From: SSEF01 sp964398485
GTDB taxonomy: Bacteria; Patescibacteriota; Minisyncoccia; Moranbacterales; UBA1568
Assembly: GCA_964398485.1 (NCBI GenBank)
Contig: CAYNMD010000003.1
Span: 1 to 64,000, forward strand
Length of the DNA: 64,000 bases
Direction: 5' to 3'
Below are positions 45,140 through 52,670 of this stretch, one piece after another. A program made the position numbers and the translations under genes. Each line of letters begins with the position of its first letter. Position 1 is the stretch's first letter. A model generated the notes under the pieces. It made no database searches. It saw only the letters and a list, made by a program, of their open reading frames with translations, and was not told where the DNA came from.

Positions 45140-45168
45140 AGTATACTTGAGTCAAGAGCGCTGGTCAA
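45140..45168 (-). promoter_or_regulatory. Promoter of the 127-aa orphan gene
   Basis: On the minus strand TTGACC and TATACT are separated by exactly 17 bp. The predicted 5' leader is about 115 nt. Confidence 0.7.
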
Positions 45169-45188
45169 AGGCTTATACAAGCCAAAAG

Positions 45189-45217
45189 TTGACAAAATAA
45201 CGGGAGTGCGCTAGAGT
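45189..45217 (+). promoter_or_regulatory. Promoter of rplU
   Basis: TTGACA and TAGAGT with a 17-bp spacer, 22 nt before the rplU ATG; divergent from the orphan gene's promoter. Confidence 0.65.
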
Positions 45218-45239
45218 AGTCAGGTATCAAAAACTATCT

Positions 45240-45545
45240 ATGATTGCTATTATCCAAACCGGTGGCAAGCAGTACCAGGTGACTGTCGGCACCAAACTCA
45301 AAATCGAGAAGCTGGAGGCTGCTGTTGGTGAAACGGTGACCTTTCCTGCCCTCTTTGTTGGTGATGAAAAGAAGGTTGCGGTAGGTATTCCCGAACTCAA
45401 AGAAAAGGTATCAGCTACCGTTCTCGCTCACGGGAAAATGGCTGAAGTAAAAGGTATTCGTCATAAGGCTAAAAAGCGAGAGCTTACTCGTTATGGGCAC
45501 CGCCAGCCTTGTACTGAAGTAGAAATCACTCAGATTGGCGCCTAG
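45240..45545 (+). CDS. rplU: 50S ribosomal protein L21
   Basis: 101 residues. MIAIIQTGGKQYQVTVGTKLKIEKLEA is the canonical L21 start, and RHKAKKRELTRYGHRQPCTEVEITQI the rRNA-binding C-terminus. It is monocistronic, with its own promoter and terminator and no rpmA downstream. Confidence 0.95.
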   Translation: MIAIIQTGGKQYQVTVGTKLKIEKLEAAVGETVTFPALFVGDEKKVAVGIPELKEKVSATVLAHGKMAEVKGIRHKAKKRELTRYGHRQPCTEVEITQIGA

Positions 45546-45552
45546 TAAAATA

Positions 45553-45580
45553 AAAACCCGCTCACCGGAGCGGGTTTTTT
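45553..45580. terminator. Terminator between rplU and recR
   Basis: AAAACCCGCT and AGCGGGTTTT form a perfect 10-bp stem with a CACCGG loop and a T tract; works in both directions between convergent genes. Confidence 0.9.
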
Positions 45581-45593
45581 GTTGTCCTCTTTT

Positions 45594-46187
45594 TCAGAGT
45601 GTTTGACGATTATTGAGCGAAGAAGAGAGAGTGAGCTCATCAACGTATTCGATATCACCACCGGTAGCCATACCACGGGCAATACGAGTTATCTTGGTAG
45701 GCAGGTCTTTAAGTTTTGTTTTCAGGAAAAGGGAGGTGAGATCTCCTTCAGTAGTTGGGTTAAGCGCTAATATGACCTCTTTGATATGCTCACTTTCAAT
45801 ACGAGAAAGAAGCTCGCTTATATGAAGCTCTTGTTCCTTGGCGTTATTACTACCTTCAAGTACTCCGCCAAGCACATGATATCTTCCCTCAAAACTTCCT
45901 GTCCGTTCAATGGCGATCACATCAAGTGGTTCTTCTACGACACAGAGAACGCCATTTGATCGCTTTGCATCATTACAGAAGACACATAGGTGATTCTCTG
46001 TGATGTAGAAACATCGTTCACAGGGTTTAAGTCCGCTGAGATTTTCTAGGCACTCCGCAAAAGCAGTGAGTTTTGACGCATCTTGTTTGAAGAGATAGAG
46101 CACGAGTCGCTCGGCCATTTTTGGACCTATGGATGGAAGACTGGAGAAGTGGGCGATCAAGTTCTGAAAGGCCTTTGGATACTGCAT
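45594..46187 (-). CDS. recR: Recombination mediator RecR
   Basis: 197 residues. HhH region LIAHFSSLPSIGPKMAERL, a Cys4 zinc finger (CERCFYITENHLCVFC), a Toprim domain (LCVVEEPLDVIAIERTG, YHVLGGVL) and a Walker-B-like ITRIARGMATGGDIEYVDELTL. It loads RecA at gaps together with RecO. It is downstream of dnaB on the same strand, 28 nt apart, so probably co-transcribed. Confidence 0.94.
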   Translation of the reverse strand: MQYPKAFQNLIAHFSSLPSIGPKMAERLVLYLFKQDASKLTAFAECLENLSGLKPCERCFYITENHLCVFCNDAKRSNGVLCVVEEPLDVIAIERTGSFEGRYHVLGGVLEGSNNAKEQELHISELLSRIESEHIKEVILALNPTTEGDLTSLFLKTKLKDLPTKITRIARGMATGGDIEYVDELTLSSSLNNRQTL

Positions 46188-46215
46188 AACCTAATAGATC
46201 TCTATTTTTTATGTA

Positions 46216-47598
46216 TTATTCGTGAGTACCCATGGGGGGCTGATGAATTTTTTCGAGACTCTTGTAGCTCGCTGAGTTTTCCTCAAAGAAGAGGGTTACT
46301 TGGCCTACGGGACCATTACGATGTTTGGCAATAATAACCTCAACAATGCCTTTGTTAGGGGTGTCTGGTCTTACTCTATCTTCACGATACAGGAACATAA
46401 CAACGTCAGCATCTTGTTCGATACTTCCTGATTCACGGAGATCGGAAAGTTTTGGTCTTTGATCTGGTCTTGATTCTACTGCACGAGAAAGCTGGGAAAG
46501 AGCTACGATAGGAATATTGAGTTCACGAGCAAGTTGTTTCAGTCCTCGAGAAATTTCGGAAATTTCCTGAACGCGGTTGTCGCCTGAACGCGCTCGCCCT
46601 TCCATAAGCTGGAGATAGTCGATGATAATAAGTCCGAGATTATGTTCAGCTTGGAGACGTCTTGCCATAGTACGCATTTCCATGATGTTGAGCGATCCGG
46701 AGTCATCGATAAAAATAGGGGCTTCAGAGAGTACTCCCATGGCATCGGAGAGTTTCTCAAAGTCATTGTCAGGTCCTTCGCTTTTGAGTTTACCTGTACG
46801 AAGGCGCCAAAGGTCTACTCCTGCCTGAGCGGCAAGCATACGGTCAATAAGTTGATCAGAACCCATTTCAAGAGAGAAAATACCAACCGGTACTTTGGCA
46901 TGGATACCTACTTGGCGAGCAATATCAAGAGCGAAAGAGGTTTTACCAACCGATGGCCTAGCAGCCAAAATAACAAGATCTGACTTTTGGAGGCCAGCCA
47001 GAATATTATCAAGATCAGGAAAGTGGGTGGGGACACCGCGCATAGCCCCACTGTTTTTATGGAGCTCGTCAATACGGTCAAAGGCTGATTCCAAAACACT
47101 GCGAATAGAGATGAAATCTTGCTTGATGTATTTTTGAGAAATTTGAAAAAGCTTTTGCTCAGCTTCATCGAGCACTTTTTGGACATCTTCAGAGTCGTCA
47201 TATCCCATCTCGACGATTTCTGAAGCTGCTCCGATGAGTCTCCGAAGAAGGGCTTTTTTCTGTACAAGTTTGGCGTAATGAACGATGTTGGAGGCTGAAG
47301 GGACAGAGTTTACCAGAGAAGCAAGGTAGCCTGATCCACCCACTCGTTCGAGTTCTTTTTTCTCTTCGAGACGGTTGGCGAGAGAAAGTACATCAATTGG
47401 CTCGCGTTCCTCGTAGAGCGCGAGCATGGATTCATAGATACGGTTGTGATCTTCCTTGTAGAAATCACCCACCTTCACGAGGTCAGCCACTTTAATAATG
47501 GCGTCTTTTTCAAGCATGAGGGCTCCCAAAACTGATTGCTCGGCCTCGATTGAATGCGGGGGAATGCGGATATGAGTCGCGGTAGATTTTTCTGGCAT
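46216..47598 (-). CDS. dnaB: Replicative DNA helicase DnaB
   Basis: 460 residues. The N-terminal helical domain begins PPHSIEAEQSVLGALMLEKDAI; the RecA-like ring ATPase has Walker A ARPSVGKTSFAL, Walker B LIIIDYLQLMEG and the arginine/DNA-binding SGSIEQDADVVMFLYRED. No intein. It unwinds the replication fork as a hexamer. The start lies 28 nt from the N-terminal conserved block and no SD is seen. Confidence 0.95.
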   Translation of the reverse strand: MPEKSTATHIRIPPHSIEAEQSVLGALMLEKDAIIKVADLVKVGDFYKEDHNRIYESMLALYEEREPIDVLSLANRLEEKKELERVGGSGYLASLVNSVPSASNIVHYAKLVQKKALLRRLIGAASEIVEMGYDDSEDVQKVLDEAEQKLFQISQKYIKQDFISIRSVLESAFDRIDELHKNSGAMRGVPTHFPDLDNILAGLQKSDLVILAARPSVGKTSFALDIARQVGIHAKVPVGIFSLEMGSDQLIDRMLAAQAGVDLWRLRTGKLKSEGPDNDFEKLSDAMGVLSEAPIFIDDSGSLNIMEMRTMARRLQAEHNLGLIIIDYLQLMEGRARSGDNRVQEISEISRGLKQLARELNIPIVALSQLSRAVESRPDQRPKLSDLRESGSIEQDADVVMFLYREDRVRPDTPNKGIVEVIIAKHRNGPVGQVTLFFEENSASYKSLEKIHQPPMGTHE

Positions 47599-47698
47599 AA
47601 GCAGGACTCGTTCAAAGATTGCAGTTTGTAGTATATCGACTTTCTGAGGAGAGCGCTATGTGGACGGAGTGTTCATAAATCACTGATATTCTCTACTA

Positions 47699-47727
47699 TT
47701 GACAAAATTAATGATTTATAATAAAGT
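47699..47727 (+). promoter_or_regulatory. Promoter of the 115-aa orphan gene
   Basis: TTGACA and TAAAGT with a 17-bp spacer; an additional TATAAT overlaps the second box. About 28 nt of leader follow. Confidence 0.6.
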
Positions 47728-47755
47728 CAAACTTCGTACCTTACCAGGAGATCCT

Positions 47756-48103
47756 ATGAATATGCCACGACCGGAGTTCATCCGTGGCATATTGCCTCGG
47801 GAGCTCATAGATGATCCGAGCATTGTCATGCTCAGTCCCAAGCCGTGTCAGCTGCATCGTCACACACCCATATTTGAGACGGTGTCGCATGGTGCTGGTG
47901 GTGCTGAGCGATTCGTCATTCTTCCCTCACCAGGAGTCTTGCAGGATCGCACGGTGCTGCACTATTTCACGAGCCCGCAGATCTATCGCTGGTGGATGAA
48001 GCATTGTGGTCGGGGCTTGCGTGGTGCCATCATCTATCCGACCCTCTACAACGTCCAGGGAGAGAGAGTCTCTGGTGCTCTCCTTCTTGTAGCTTACGGC
48101 TGA
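47756..48103 (+). CDS. Orphan hypothetical protein, 115 aa, SD-bearing
   Basis: Not recognised. Soluble; Pro/Arg/His-rich N-terminus, then a more hydrophobic beta-like part (GAIIYPTLYNVQGERVSGALLLVAYG). AGGAG lies 5 nt upstream of this ATG, which decides against an upstream in-frame TTG. Own promoter and terminator; GC-rich codons. Inserted singly between dnaB and cysS. Confidence 0.62.
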   Translation: MNMPRPEFIRGILPRELIDDPSIVMLSPKPCQLHRHTPIFETVSHGAGGAERFVILPSPGVLQDRTVLHYFTSPQIYRWWMKHCGRGLRGAIIYPTLYNVQGERVSGALLLVAYG

Positions 48104-48125
48104 TGTCCATCGCGATGTCAGCCGT
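48096..48125 (+). terminator. Hairpin terminator of the 115-aa orphan gene
   Basis: ACGGCTGA pairs with TCAGCCGT; an inner CATCGCGATG forms a second stem. The stop codon lies in the left arm, and GAATTATTT follows. Confidence 0.65.
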
Positions 48126-48140
48126 GAATTATTTCTAAAC

Positions 48141-49550
48141 TTACTTTCGTCTTACTTTTTGACCCTGTGGCGTGTCCTCTACCATAAAACCAAGCTTAAG
48201 AAATTCATCACGCAGTTCATCTGATCGATGGAAATCTTTATTAGCCCGAGCTTGAGCTCGTTCATCGAGTAATGCCTGGACTTCACCAGGTATTTCTATA
48301 GCCTCCTCTCGGAGACCGAAAAGATCGTTTATTTTTTGGAAAAATGCAATGTGACGATCGGCATCAATAGGGGCACTTGTATCTAGAGCGAGATTGAGCT
48401 GTTGGCAGAGTTTTAGCGTTAAAGCCAAAACTTTGGGGGTATTGAGGTCATCATGAATAGCGGTGGTGACTTCAGTATCAATTTCGGAACCAAGGGTGTC
48501 TTGGGAATTTTGTTGGTTGGTGTAATTTTGCAGACGTTCCACTACAGCAAAAATTGTTTCTTTGTTTTTCCGAGCCTGTGCCAATGCTTCCCAGGTGAAG
48601 TTCATTTGTGAACGGTAGTGGGCCGAAAGATAAAGCAATCTGAGATCCATAGCAGAATAACCACGCTCCTCGATATCTTCGAGTCGATAGAAATTCCCTT
48701 TGGACTTGGACATTTTTTCTCCATTGACGAGGAGGTGACGGGTATGGACCCAGTAGCGGACAAAGGGAGCGTCATTACCGCATTCACTCTGAGCAATCTC
48801 AGCTTCATGGTGAGGGAAGATATTGTCCTCACCGCCGGTATGAATATCGATCGTCGGGCCAAGGGTGGCGAGATTCATAGCCGAGCATTCGATATGCCAG
48901 CCTGGATAGCCGGTACCCCAGGGTGACTCCCAATGCATCAGGTGTCCTTCGGGGCTTTTAAGCCAGAGAGCGAAGTCCCAAGGGTTTTTCTTATCGGGGT
49001 GTTCTTCGAGTCTGGCTCCAACTTTGAGTTTTTCCAAGGTGTTGCCTGAGAGCGCCCCGTATTGTTTGAACTGAGTCACATCAAAGAATACGTTGCCATT
49101 TTTTTCGTAAGCGAAACCTTTCTCAATGAGCCCTTGAATGAACTCGATCATCTGCGCTACATACGCTGTCGCTCGAGGTTCCTGATGAGCCCGTTTGATA
49201 TTGAGCTTTTCTTCGGTGGTGTGATAATAGTCAGTGTAGAAACGAGCGATTTCTTCTGGTGTCCTTCCTTCTTTGGTAGCTTTTCTGACGAGTTTGTCTT
49301 CACCACTATCACCCTGACCGAGATCGTCGGCCGTGAGATGACCAACATCGGTGATGTTTTTGACATGCTCTACCGTGAGGCTATTGCTTTCGAGAGCGCG
49401 CCGCAAGGTGTCCGCCATTACATAGGACCTCAAATTGCCGATATGGACATAATCATACACGGTTGGACCACAAGTATACATTTTTACTTGACCAGCCGTG
49501 AGCGGTTCAAAAACTTCTTTCTGTTTAGTGAGGGTATTGTAGAGTTCCAT
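48141..49550 (-). CDS. cysS: Cysteine--tRNA ligase
   Basis: 469 residues. TCGPTVYDYVHIGNLRS has the HIGH-type motif (HIGN), the zinc site includes WHIECSAM and FPHHEAEIAQSE, and KMSKSKGN is the second ATP signature. The C-terminal DALR-type anticodon domain is present. HIGN for HIGH and HEAEIAQSE for HENEIAQSE are mild variants. Monocistronic on the minus strand. Confidence 0.95.
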   Translation of the reverse strand: MELYNTLTKQKEVFEPLTAGQVKMYTCGPTVYDYVHIGNLRSYVMADTLRRALESNSLTVEHVKNITDVGHLTADDLGQGDSGEDKLVRKATKEGRTPEEIARFYTDYYHTTEEKLNIKRAHQEPRATAYVAQMIEFIQGLIEKGFAYEKNGNVFFDVTQFKQYGALSGNTLEKLKVGARLEEHPDKKNPWDFALWLKSPEGHLMHWESPWGTGYPGWHIECSAMNLATLGPTIDIHTGGEDNIFPHHEAEIAQSECGNDAPFVRYWVHTRHLLVNGEKMSKSKGNFYRLEDIEERGYSAMDLRLLYLSAHYRSQMNFTWEALAQARKNKETIFAVVERLQNYTNQQNSQDTLGSEIDTEVTTAIHDDLNTPKVLALTLKLCQQLNLALDTSAPIDADRHIAFFQKINDLFGLREEAIEIPGEVQALLDERAQARANKDFHRSDELRDEFLKLGFMVEDTPQGQKVRRK

Positions 49551-49606
49551 GACAAAAATGTTGTAGCTTTGCCTCTAGCATAGGGGTGAATGACGGTAAA
49601 ATCAAG

Positions 49607-49631
49607 AAAATCCCTGAACGGAGGGATTTTT
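49607..49631. terminator. Terminator between cysS and corA
   Basis: AAAATCCCT and AGGGATTTT form a 9-bp stem with a GAACGG loop and T-rich flanks; most useful for corA on the minus strand. Confidence 0.75.
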
Positions 49632-49672
49632 GATTCTTCTGTTTTTAATGAGTATAGGGTGGCGGAGAGGAA

Positions 49673-50584
49673 TCAGATCCACTTTTTCCATTTGAAAATA
49701 AAGAGAGTGGAGAGGGAAAGGACGATCATGACAATAAAGTGAATCCAAAATCCCAAGGGGCTCCCATCAAAGGGGAGATTGACCACGTTCATTGACATGG
49801 CATTGGAGTAGACAGAAAGGGGAAGAATGACCGCCGAAAACACCGTCAGCACCTTCATTGTTTGGTCCAGCTTATTGGAGAGAAGAGAGTTGTTGGTAGC
49901 CTCGAGCGCTTCGATTGTTTCTTTGCTTGACTCGAGCATGTTCCAGATACGGATATTGGTGCTGATGAGGTCTTGAAAATATACCCGCAATTCTTTGGGG
50001 ATGAATGGCTGATCAAGGAGCGCAATAGATTCGAGGAGTGACCGTTGTGGCTTGAGGGTACGGCGGAAATTGAGAATATCTCGTTTGACCACGGAAATTT
50101 CAGCTACCATTTCTTTCTCGAGGCCAGCAAACACCTTGGTTTCAATAGAGTCGAGTTTTTCTGAAATATGTTTCAGTTTGGGGAAACAGGATTCGAGAAG
50201 AATTTGGAGTAGTCTATAGAGAGTATGCGCTGGCGTAGCCTCAAGGTATTCGTGGCGTAGCGAAGGCCGACTTTCGAGATCATCAAAGAATTTATCAATT
50301 TGATAAATATGGTGTCGATGACCAGTAATGAGGTGATCCTTGGTGAGGATAATATCAAGCTCTCCAGGGTACGTCGTTCGCTCCTTGACATCAAACAGTG
50401 GGACATGGAGCGAAAAGAAGAGGCAGTTCGAATACCGGAGTACCCGAGGCTGATAGCTCGGGGTGACAAGCTCTTCGATGACCAGCGGATGAATATCGAA
50501 ATGTTCACTGAGGTAATCGATATCGTCCTTTCCAGGAGTCTCAAAATCGATCCAGGTCAAATCTTTATGTTCGAGGATGCGCAT
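49673..50584 (-). CDS. corA: CorA-family magnesium/divalent cation channel
   Basis: 303 residues: a large cytoplasmic N-domain, a long helix (LESSKETIEALEATNNSLLSNKLDQTMKVLTVFS) and two C-terminal transmembrane helices. The CorA selectivity motif GMN appears here as SMN (NAMSMNVVNLPF), which is unusual. A basic WKKWI tail ends it. ATG chosen because TTGTCA/TATACT lies just upstream and would exclude a longer frame. Divergent from yidD. Confidence 0.88.
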   Translation of the reverse strand: MRILEHKDLTWIDFETPGKDDIDYLSEHFDIHPLVIEELVTPSYQPRVLRYSNCLFFSLHVPLFDVKERTTYPGELDIILTKDHLITGHRHHIYQIDKFFDDLESRPSLRHEYLEATPAHTLYRLLQILLESCFPKLKHISEKLDSIETKVFAGLEKEMVAEISVVKRDILNFRRTLKPQRSLLESIALLDQPFIPKELRVYFQDLISTNIRIWNMLESSKETIEALEATNNSLLSNKLDQTMKVLTVFSAVILPLSVYSNAMSMNVVNLPFDGSPLGFWIHFIVMIVLSLSTLFIFKWKKWI

Positions 50585-50603
50585 TTTCTGTTGATTTTTT
50601 TCT

Positions 50604-50632
50604 AGTATATCAGGCCACTCTCTAGTTGACAA
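50604..50632 (-). promoter_or_regulatory. Promoter of corA
   Basis: On the minus strand TTGTCA and TATACT with a 17-bp spacer, 19 nt before the ATG. Its -35 is shared with the divergent yidD promoter. Confidence 0.7.
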
Positions 50633-50654
50633 AGCAAGAGGGGAGGCGTATCCT
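50626..50654 (+). promoter_or_regulatory. Promoter of yidD (leaderless)
   Basis: TTGACA and TATCCT with a 17-bp spacer; only 6 nt separate the -10 from the yidD ATG, so transcription should begin at or next to the start codon. Confidence 0.7.
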
Positions 50655-50660
50655 CGTCCT

Positions 50661-50918
50661 ATGTTCCGCAAGCTCCTTTTGGCTCTCATCCGGCTCTATC
50701 AAAAGACACTTTCTCTCAACCATGGTCTCATAGGCTATGTAGTGTCCGAACGTTTTTGCCGGTTTCATCCAACTTGCTCTGAGTACACCTACCAGGCTAT
50801 AGAACGCTGTGGCGTATTCCGAGGTAGCTGGATGGGATGCAAACGCATCCTCCGCTGCCACCCATGGTCCGAAGGCGGTTACGACCCAGTCGTTCCATCT
50901 GAGGAAAAAGATCGTTAA
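50661..50918 (+). CDS. yidD: Membrane protein insertion efficiency factor YidD
   Basis: 85 residues. ALIRLYQKTLSL, FCRFHPTCSEYTYQAIERCGVFRGSWMGCKRILRCHPWSEGGYDPV matches the YidD family, with its conserved Cys, Arg and GGYDPVP-like end. It is peripheral to the membrane and assists YidC. The usual rnpA-yidD-yidC neighbours are absent. It is the first gene of the unit that continues into the Cys4 gene array. Confidence 0.93.
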   Translation: MFRKLLLALIRLYQKTLSLNHGLIGYVVSERFCRFHPTCSEYTYQAIERCGVFRGSWMGCKRILRCHPWSEGGYDPVVPSEEKDR

Positions 50919-50937
50919 GAGTCACTAGGAGTCAAAC

Positions 50938-51138
50938 TTGAACCAAGTGTTGGAAAGACATGTGGTGCCCCAGCGCTCTTGCGCTGGTCTCGTGTTTCCT
51001 GCAGAGCCGGTGCGCAAGGTGTTCTGCCACCGTGTCGAACGCCCGGTGAGTCCGAGCATGGCACACTCCTACTTCAAGTCGGGGGATCCGAAATGTGGGG
51101 GCTGCAGCCACGCCCAGCTGTGCCAGAACGACAACTAG
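50938..51138 (+). CDS. Cys4 small protein A
   Basis: 66 residues, TTG start with AGGAG exactly 6 nt upstream. The C-terminal half has the array's pattern: a VFC strand, 22 residues, then C-GG-C, five residues and C. It ends LCQNDN. This would make a four-cysteine zinc-ribbon-like site. No known family. It follows yidD by 19 nt and is probably on the same transcript. Confidence 0.6.
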   Translation: MNQVLERHVVPQRSCAGLVFPAEPVRKVFCHRVERPVSPSMAHSYFKSGDPKCGGCSHAQLCQNDN

Positions 51139-51151
51139 GGAGGGAATCCAG

Positions 51152-51424
51152 ATGATTCATGACCTTCATGGTATGCGTCGTCCGCAGGCCTATGGCCGGC
51201 GACGGCGCGAACATCAGCAGGGCTTCGCTCTGTTGACTCCCGCTGTCGAGGCTCACCTGACCGAAGCGGCCACCGATCAACATCCACCGGTGCTGCGCTT
51301 CGAGTGCGCTCGCAACCCACAAGGTGGTACGGTGACGGTCGCCACGGCCCGGCGTCTCTATGCCCGCGGAAGCGGTGAGTGCAGCGCCTGTCGTCACCAA
51401 CGTGACTGCAGCAACATCACCTGA
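51152..51424 (+). CDS. Cys4 small protein B
   Basis: 90 residues; GGAGGG about 8 nt before the ATG. The N-terminal half is Arg/Gln/His-rich; the C-terminal half repeats the pattern: FEC, 24 residues, C-SA-C, five residues (RHQRD), C, ending SNIT. The SGECSACRHQRDC block is clearly similar to SGDPKCGGCSHAQLC of protein A, so these are paralogues. Confidence 0.62.
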   Translation: MIHDLHGMRRPQAYGRRRREHQQGFALLTPAVEAHLTEAATDQHPPVLRFECARNPQGGTVTVATARRLYARGSGECSACRHQRDCSNIT

Positions 51425-51438
51425 AGAAGGAGTGCACC

Positions 51439-51654
51439 ATGGTCACGGTATCGTCACCACAAGGTCAACGTCTGCGGCAATCTGGCGCTGCGCCCATTTA
51501 TGGCGTGGCCACCAACATCTACTGCCGGCGAGTCCAACGTGAACTCCCTGTCGGTCAGATTCGCCAGACGCTGTTCGAGCCCAAGAACTCGAGCTGCACC
51601 TTGTGCAAGGAAGGGAACGGCGGTCAGTTCCCTTGCCAGGCCAAGCAGACGTAG
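51439..51654 (+). CDS. Cys4 small protein C
   Basis: 71 residues; AAGGAG 6 nt before the ATG. Pattern: NIYC, 23 residues, C-TL-C, nine residues, C. RRVQRELPVGQIRQTLF aligns with HRVERPVSPSMAHSYF of protein A. Fourteen nt separate it from gene B. Confidence 0.62.
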   Translation: MVTVSSPQGQRLRQSGAAPIYGVATNIYCRRVQRELPVGQIRQTLFEPKNSSCTLCKEGNGGQFPCQAKQT

Positions 51655-51670
51655 GAGCGAGCACGGATCT

Positions 51671-51910
51671 ATGAGTATTCTCCGCAAGGACGGACGCTCT
51701 GGCTTCGAGGTCGTGTCCTGCATCAACCCAGGCTGCTCCCACACCTATCTCCTCGGTCAACCCTATGGGAGACACACCTCTCCCGAGGGCAAAGAGGGTG
51801 GTACCTGTTCCAAAGCTTGTGAAGACGCCTTTACGGCTCTCATGAGAAGGAAGCAGGAGGAAGCGCTTCGTGCTGATAGCCGGTGGCAAGATCTCATGCC
51901 TGCAACCTGA
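51671..51910 (+). CDS. Zinc-finger-like small protein with CxxxxC and CxxxC
   Basis: 79 residues. VVSCINPGCSHTYLLG then EGGTCSKACEDAFTALMRRKQEEALR gives a C-x4-C...C-x3-C arrangement followed by a charged helix, different from the Cys4 neighbours but equally suggestive of metal binding. An AGGAG lies 12 nt upstream, rather distant. It shares strand and style with the array; a strong hairpin follows. Confidence 0.58.
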   Translation: MSILRKDGRSGFEVVSCINPGCSHTYLLGQPYGRHTSPEGKEGGTCSKACEDAFTALMRRKQEEALRADSRWQDLMPAT

Positions 51911-51924
51911 ACATCTTCCATCTT

Positions 51925-51959
51925 CGAGGGACTGTCACTCAACGAGTGGTGGTCCCTCG
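51925..51959 (+). terminator. Strong hairpin within the small-protein array
   Basis: CGAGGGAC pairs with GTCCCTCG, and CACTC with GAGTG around an AAC loop. There is no T tract, so it may be an RNA-processing or attenuating hairpin and not a true terminator. Confidence 0.6.
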
Positions 51960-51982
51960 CAACATATCTGGAGGGAAAATTA

Positions 51983-52273
51983 GTGGACAGAATCATTTCG
52001 GCCGAGCTTCGGCTCACCCTGGTAGTGATCTTTATGGGTGACCCGGACCCACTTCAGACGCTCGTGAGTAGCGACGTGCTTTTCTTGGCGAGAGAAGATC
52101 CCTTCGCTGAGACACTCTTCGATCAGGAGCGGTATACATTGCCACAGCCGATGATTCGTTTGGTCGAGCTGCCAAGGCCGCATGGCTTCTCGTCCTATGG
52201 TCCGCCGCACTATCGGCGCTGGCCACTCAATCGTTCCACCCGTCGCCATCAACGCGGCAAACACTCGAGGTAA
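51983..52273 (+). CDS. Orphan small protein, 96 aa, SD-bearing
   Basis: GTG start with GGAGG 8 nt upstream. Begins with a hydrophobic strand (ISAELRLTLVVIFMGD), no cysteines, and ends in a strongly basic tail (HYRRWPLNRSTRRHQRGKHSR) that could bind nucleic acid. No family recognised. Three nt separate it from protein D. Confidence 0.55.
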   Translation: MDRIISAELRLTLVVIFMGDPDPLQTLVSSDVLFLAREDPFAETLFDQERYTLPQPMIRLVELPRPHGFSSYGPPHYRRWPLNRSTRRHQRGKHSR

Positions 52274-52276
52274 ACC

Positions 52277-52483
52277 ATGCGAGAAAATAAGTTCGGCCCT
52301 TTCTTTCCGGGCACCCGTGTCCTGTGCCTTGCCGCCAGTCCACTTGGGGGCGGCGCTCGAATCCTTCTTTCGGAAGCAGCCAGGAGGTACAACCGCTACG
52401 AGGATGGATCAAGTAGCCCTTGCCTTTGCTGTGGTGACCCCAAGATGCCGTGCCGTGCCCTACGCCAAGCCATGAGGCAGTGA
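52277..52483 (+). CDS. Cys4 small protein D
   Basis: 68 residues; GAGG 6 nt before the ATG. Pattern: VLC, 31 residues, C-LC-C, six residues, C, with a basic C-terminal helix (RALRQAMRQ). The spacer is longer than in A to C. It is the last gene of the array and is followed by a strong terminator. Confidence 0.6.
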   Translation: MRENKFGPFFPGTRVLCLAASPLGGGARILLSEAARRYNRYEDGSSSPCLCCGDPKMPCRALRQAMRQ

Positions 52484-52566
52484 GGGGGACACATATCCGC
52501 AATGTCCACTTGTGGATGCGTTTGTTTCATCAGAACACTGCCAAGCATCCCGAAGAGTAGGACAAC

Positions 52567-52607
52567 CGGCCCAGGAGGGGAATACCTCACCTGGGCCGTA
52601 ACATTTT
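52567..52607 (+). terminator. Intrinsic terminator closing the small-protein array
   Basis: CGGCCCAGG pairs with CCTGGGCCG (inner AGG/CCT also pairs), followed by TAACATTTTT. It separates the array from the heat-shock operon. Confidence 0.85.
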
Positions 52608-52623
52608 TCTACAGACACTCTTA

Positions 52624-52650
52624 TTAGCACTCTACTTGACAGAGTGCTAA
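52624..52650 (+). promoter_or_regulatory. CIRCE element (HrcA operator)
   Basis: TTAGCACTC, nine bases, GAGTGCTAA: a perfect match to the consensus HrcA operator. It overlaps the hrcA promoter, so HrcA represses its own operon until heat or unfolded protein releases it. Confidence 0.97.
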
Positions 52651-52664
52651 TGCATTTTTATAAT
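52636..52664 (+). promoter_or_regulatory. Consensus promoter of the hrcA-grpE-dnaK operon
   Basis: Perfect TTGACA and TATAAT with a 17-bp spacer. The -35 sits inside the CIRCE loop and right arm. The -10 ends 6 nt before the hrcA ATG, so the mRNA is predicted leaderless. Confidence 0.9.
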
Positions 52665-52670
52665 AGGGAT

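Noticed and set aside
51443..51889. Minus-strand frame across the Cys4 array
   Set aside because: No SD on that strand, whereas the plus-strand genes have SD sequences, tight spacing and a shared cysteine pattern.
52512..52599. Additional tiny gene before the array terminator
   Set aside because: The frame has only a GTG without SD and its end lies within the terminator stem.
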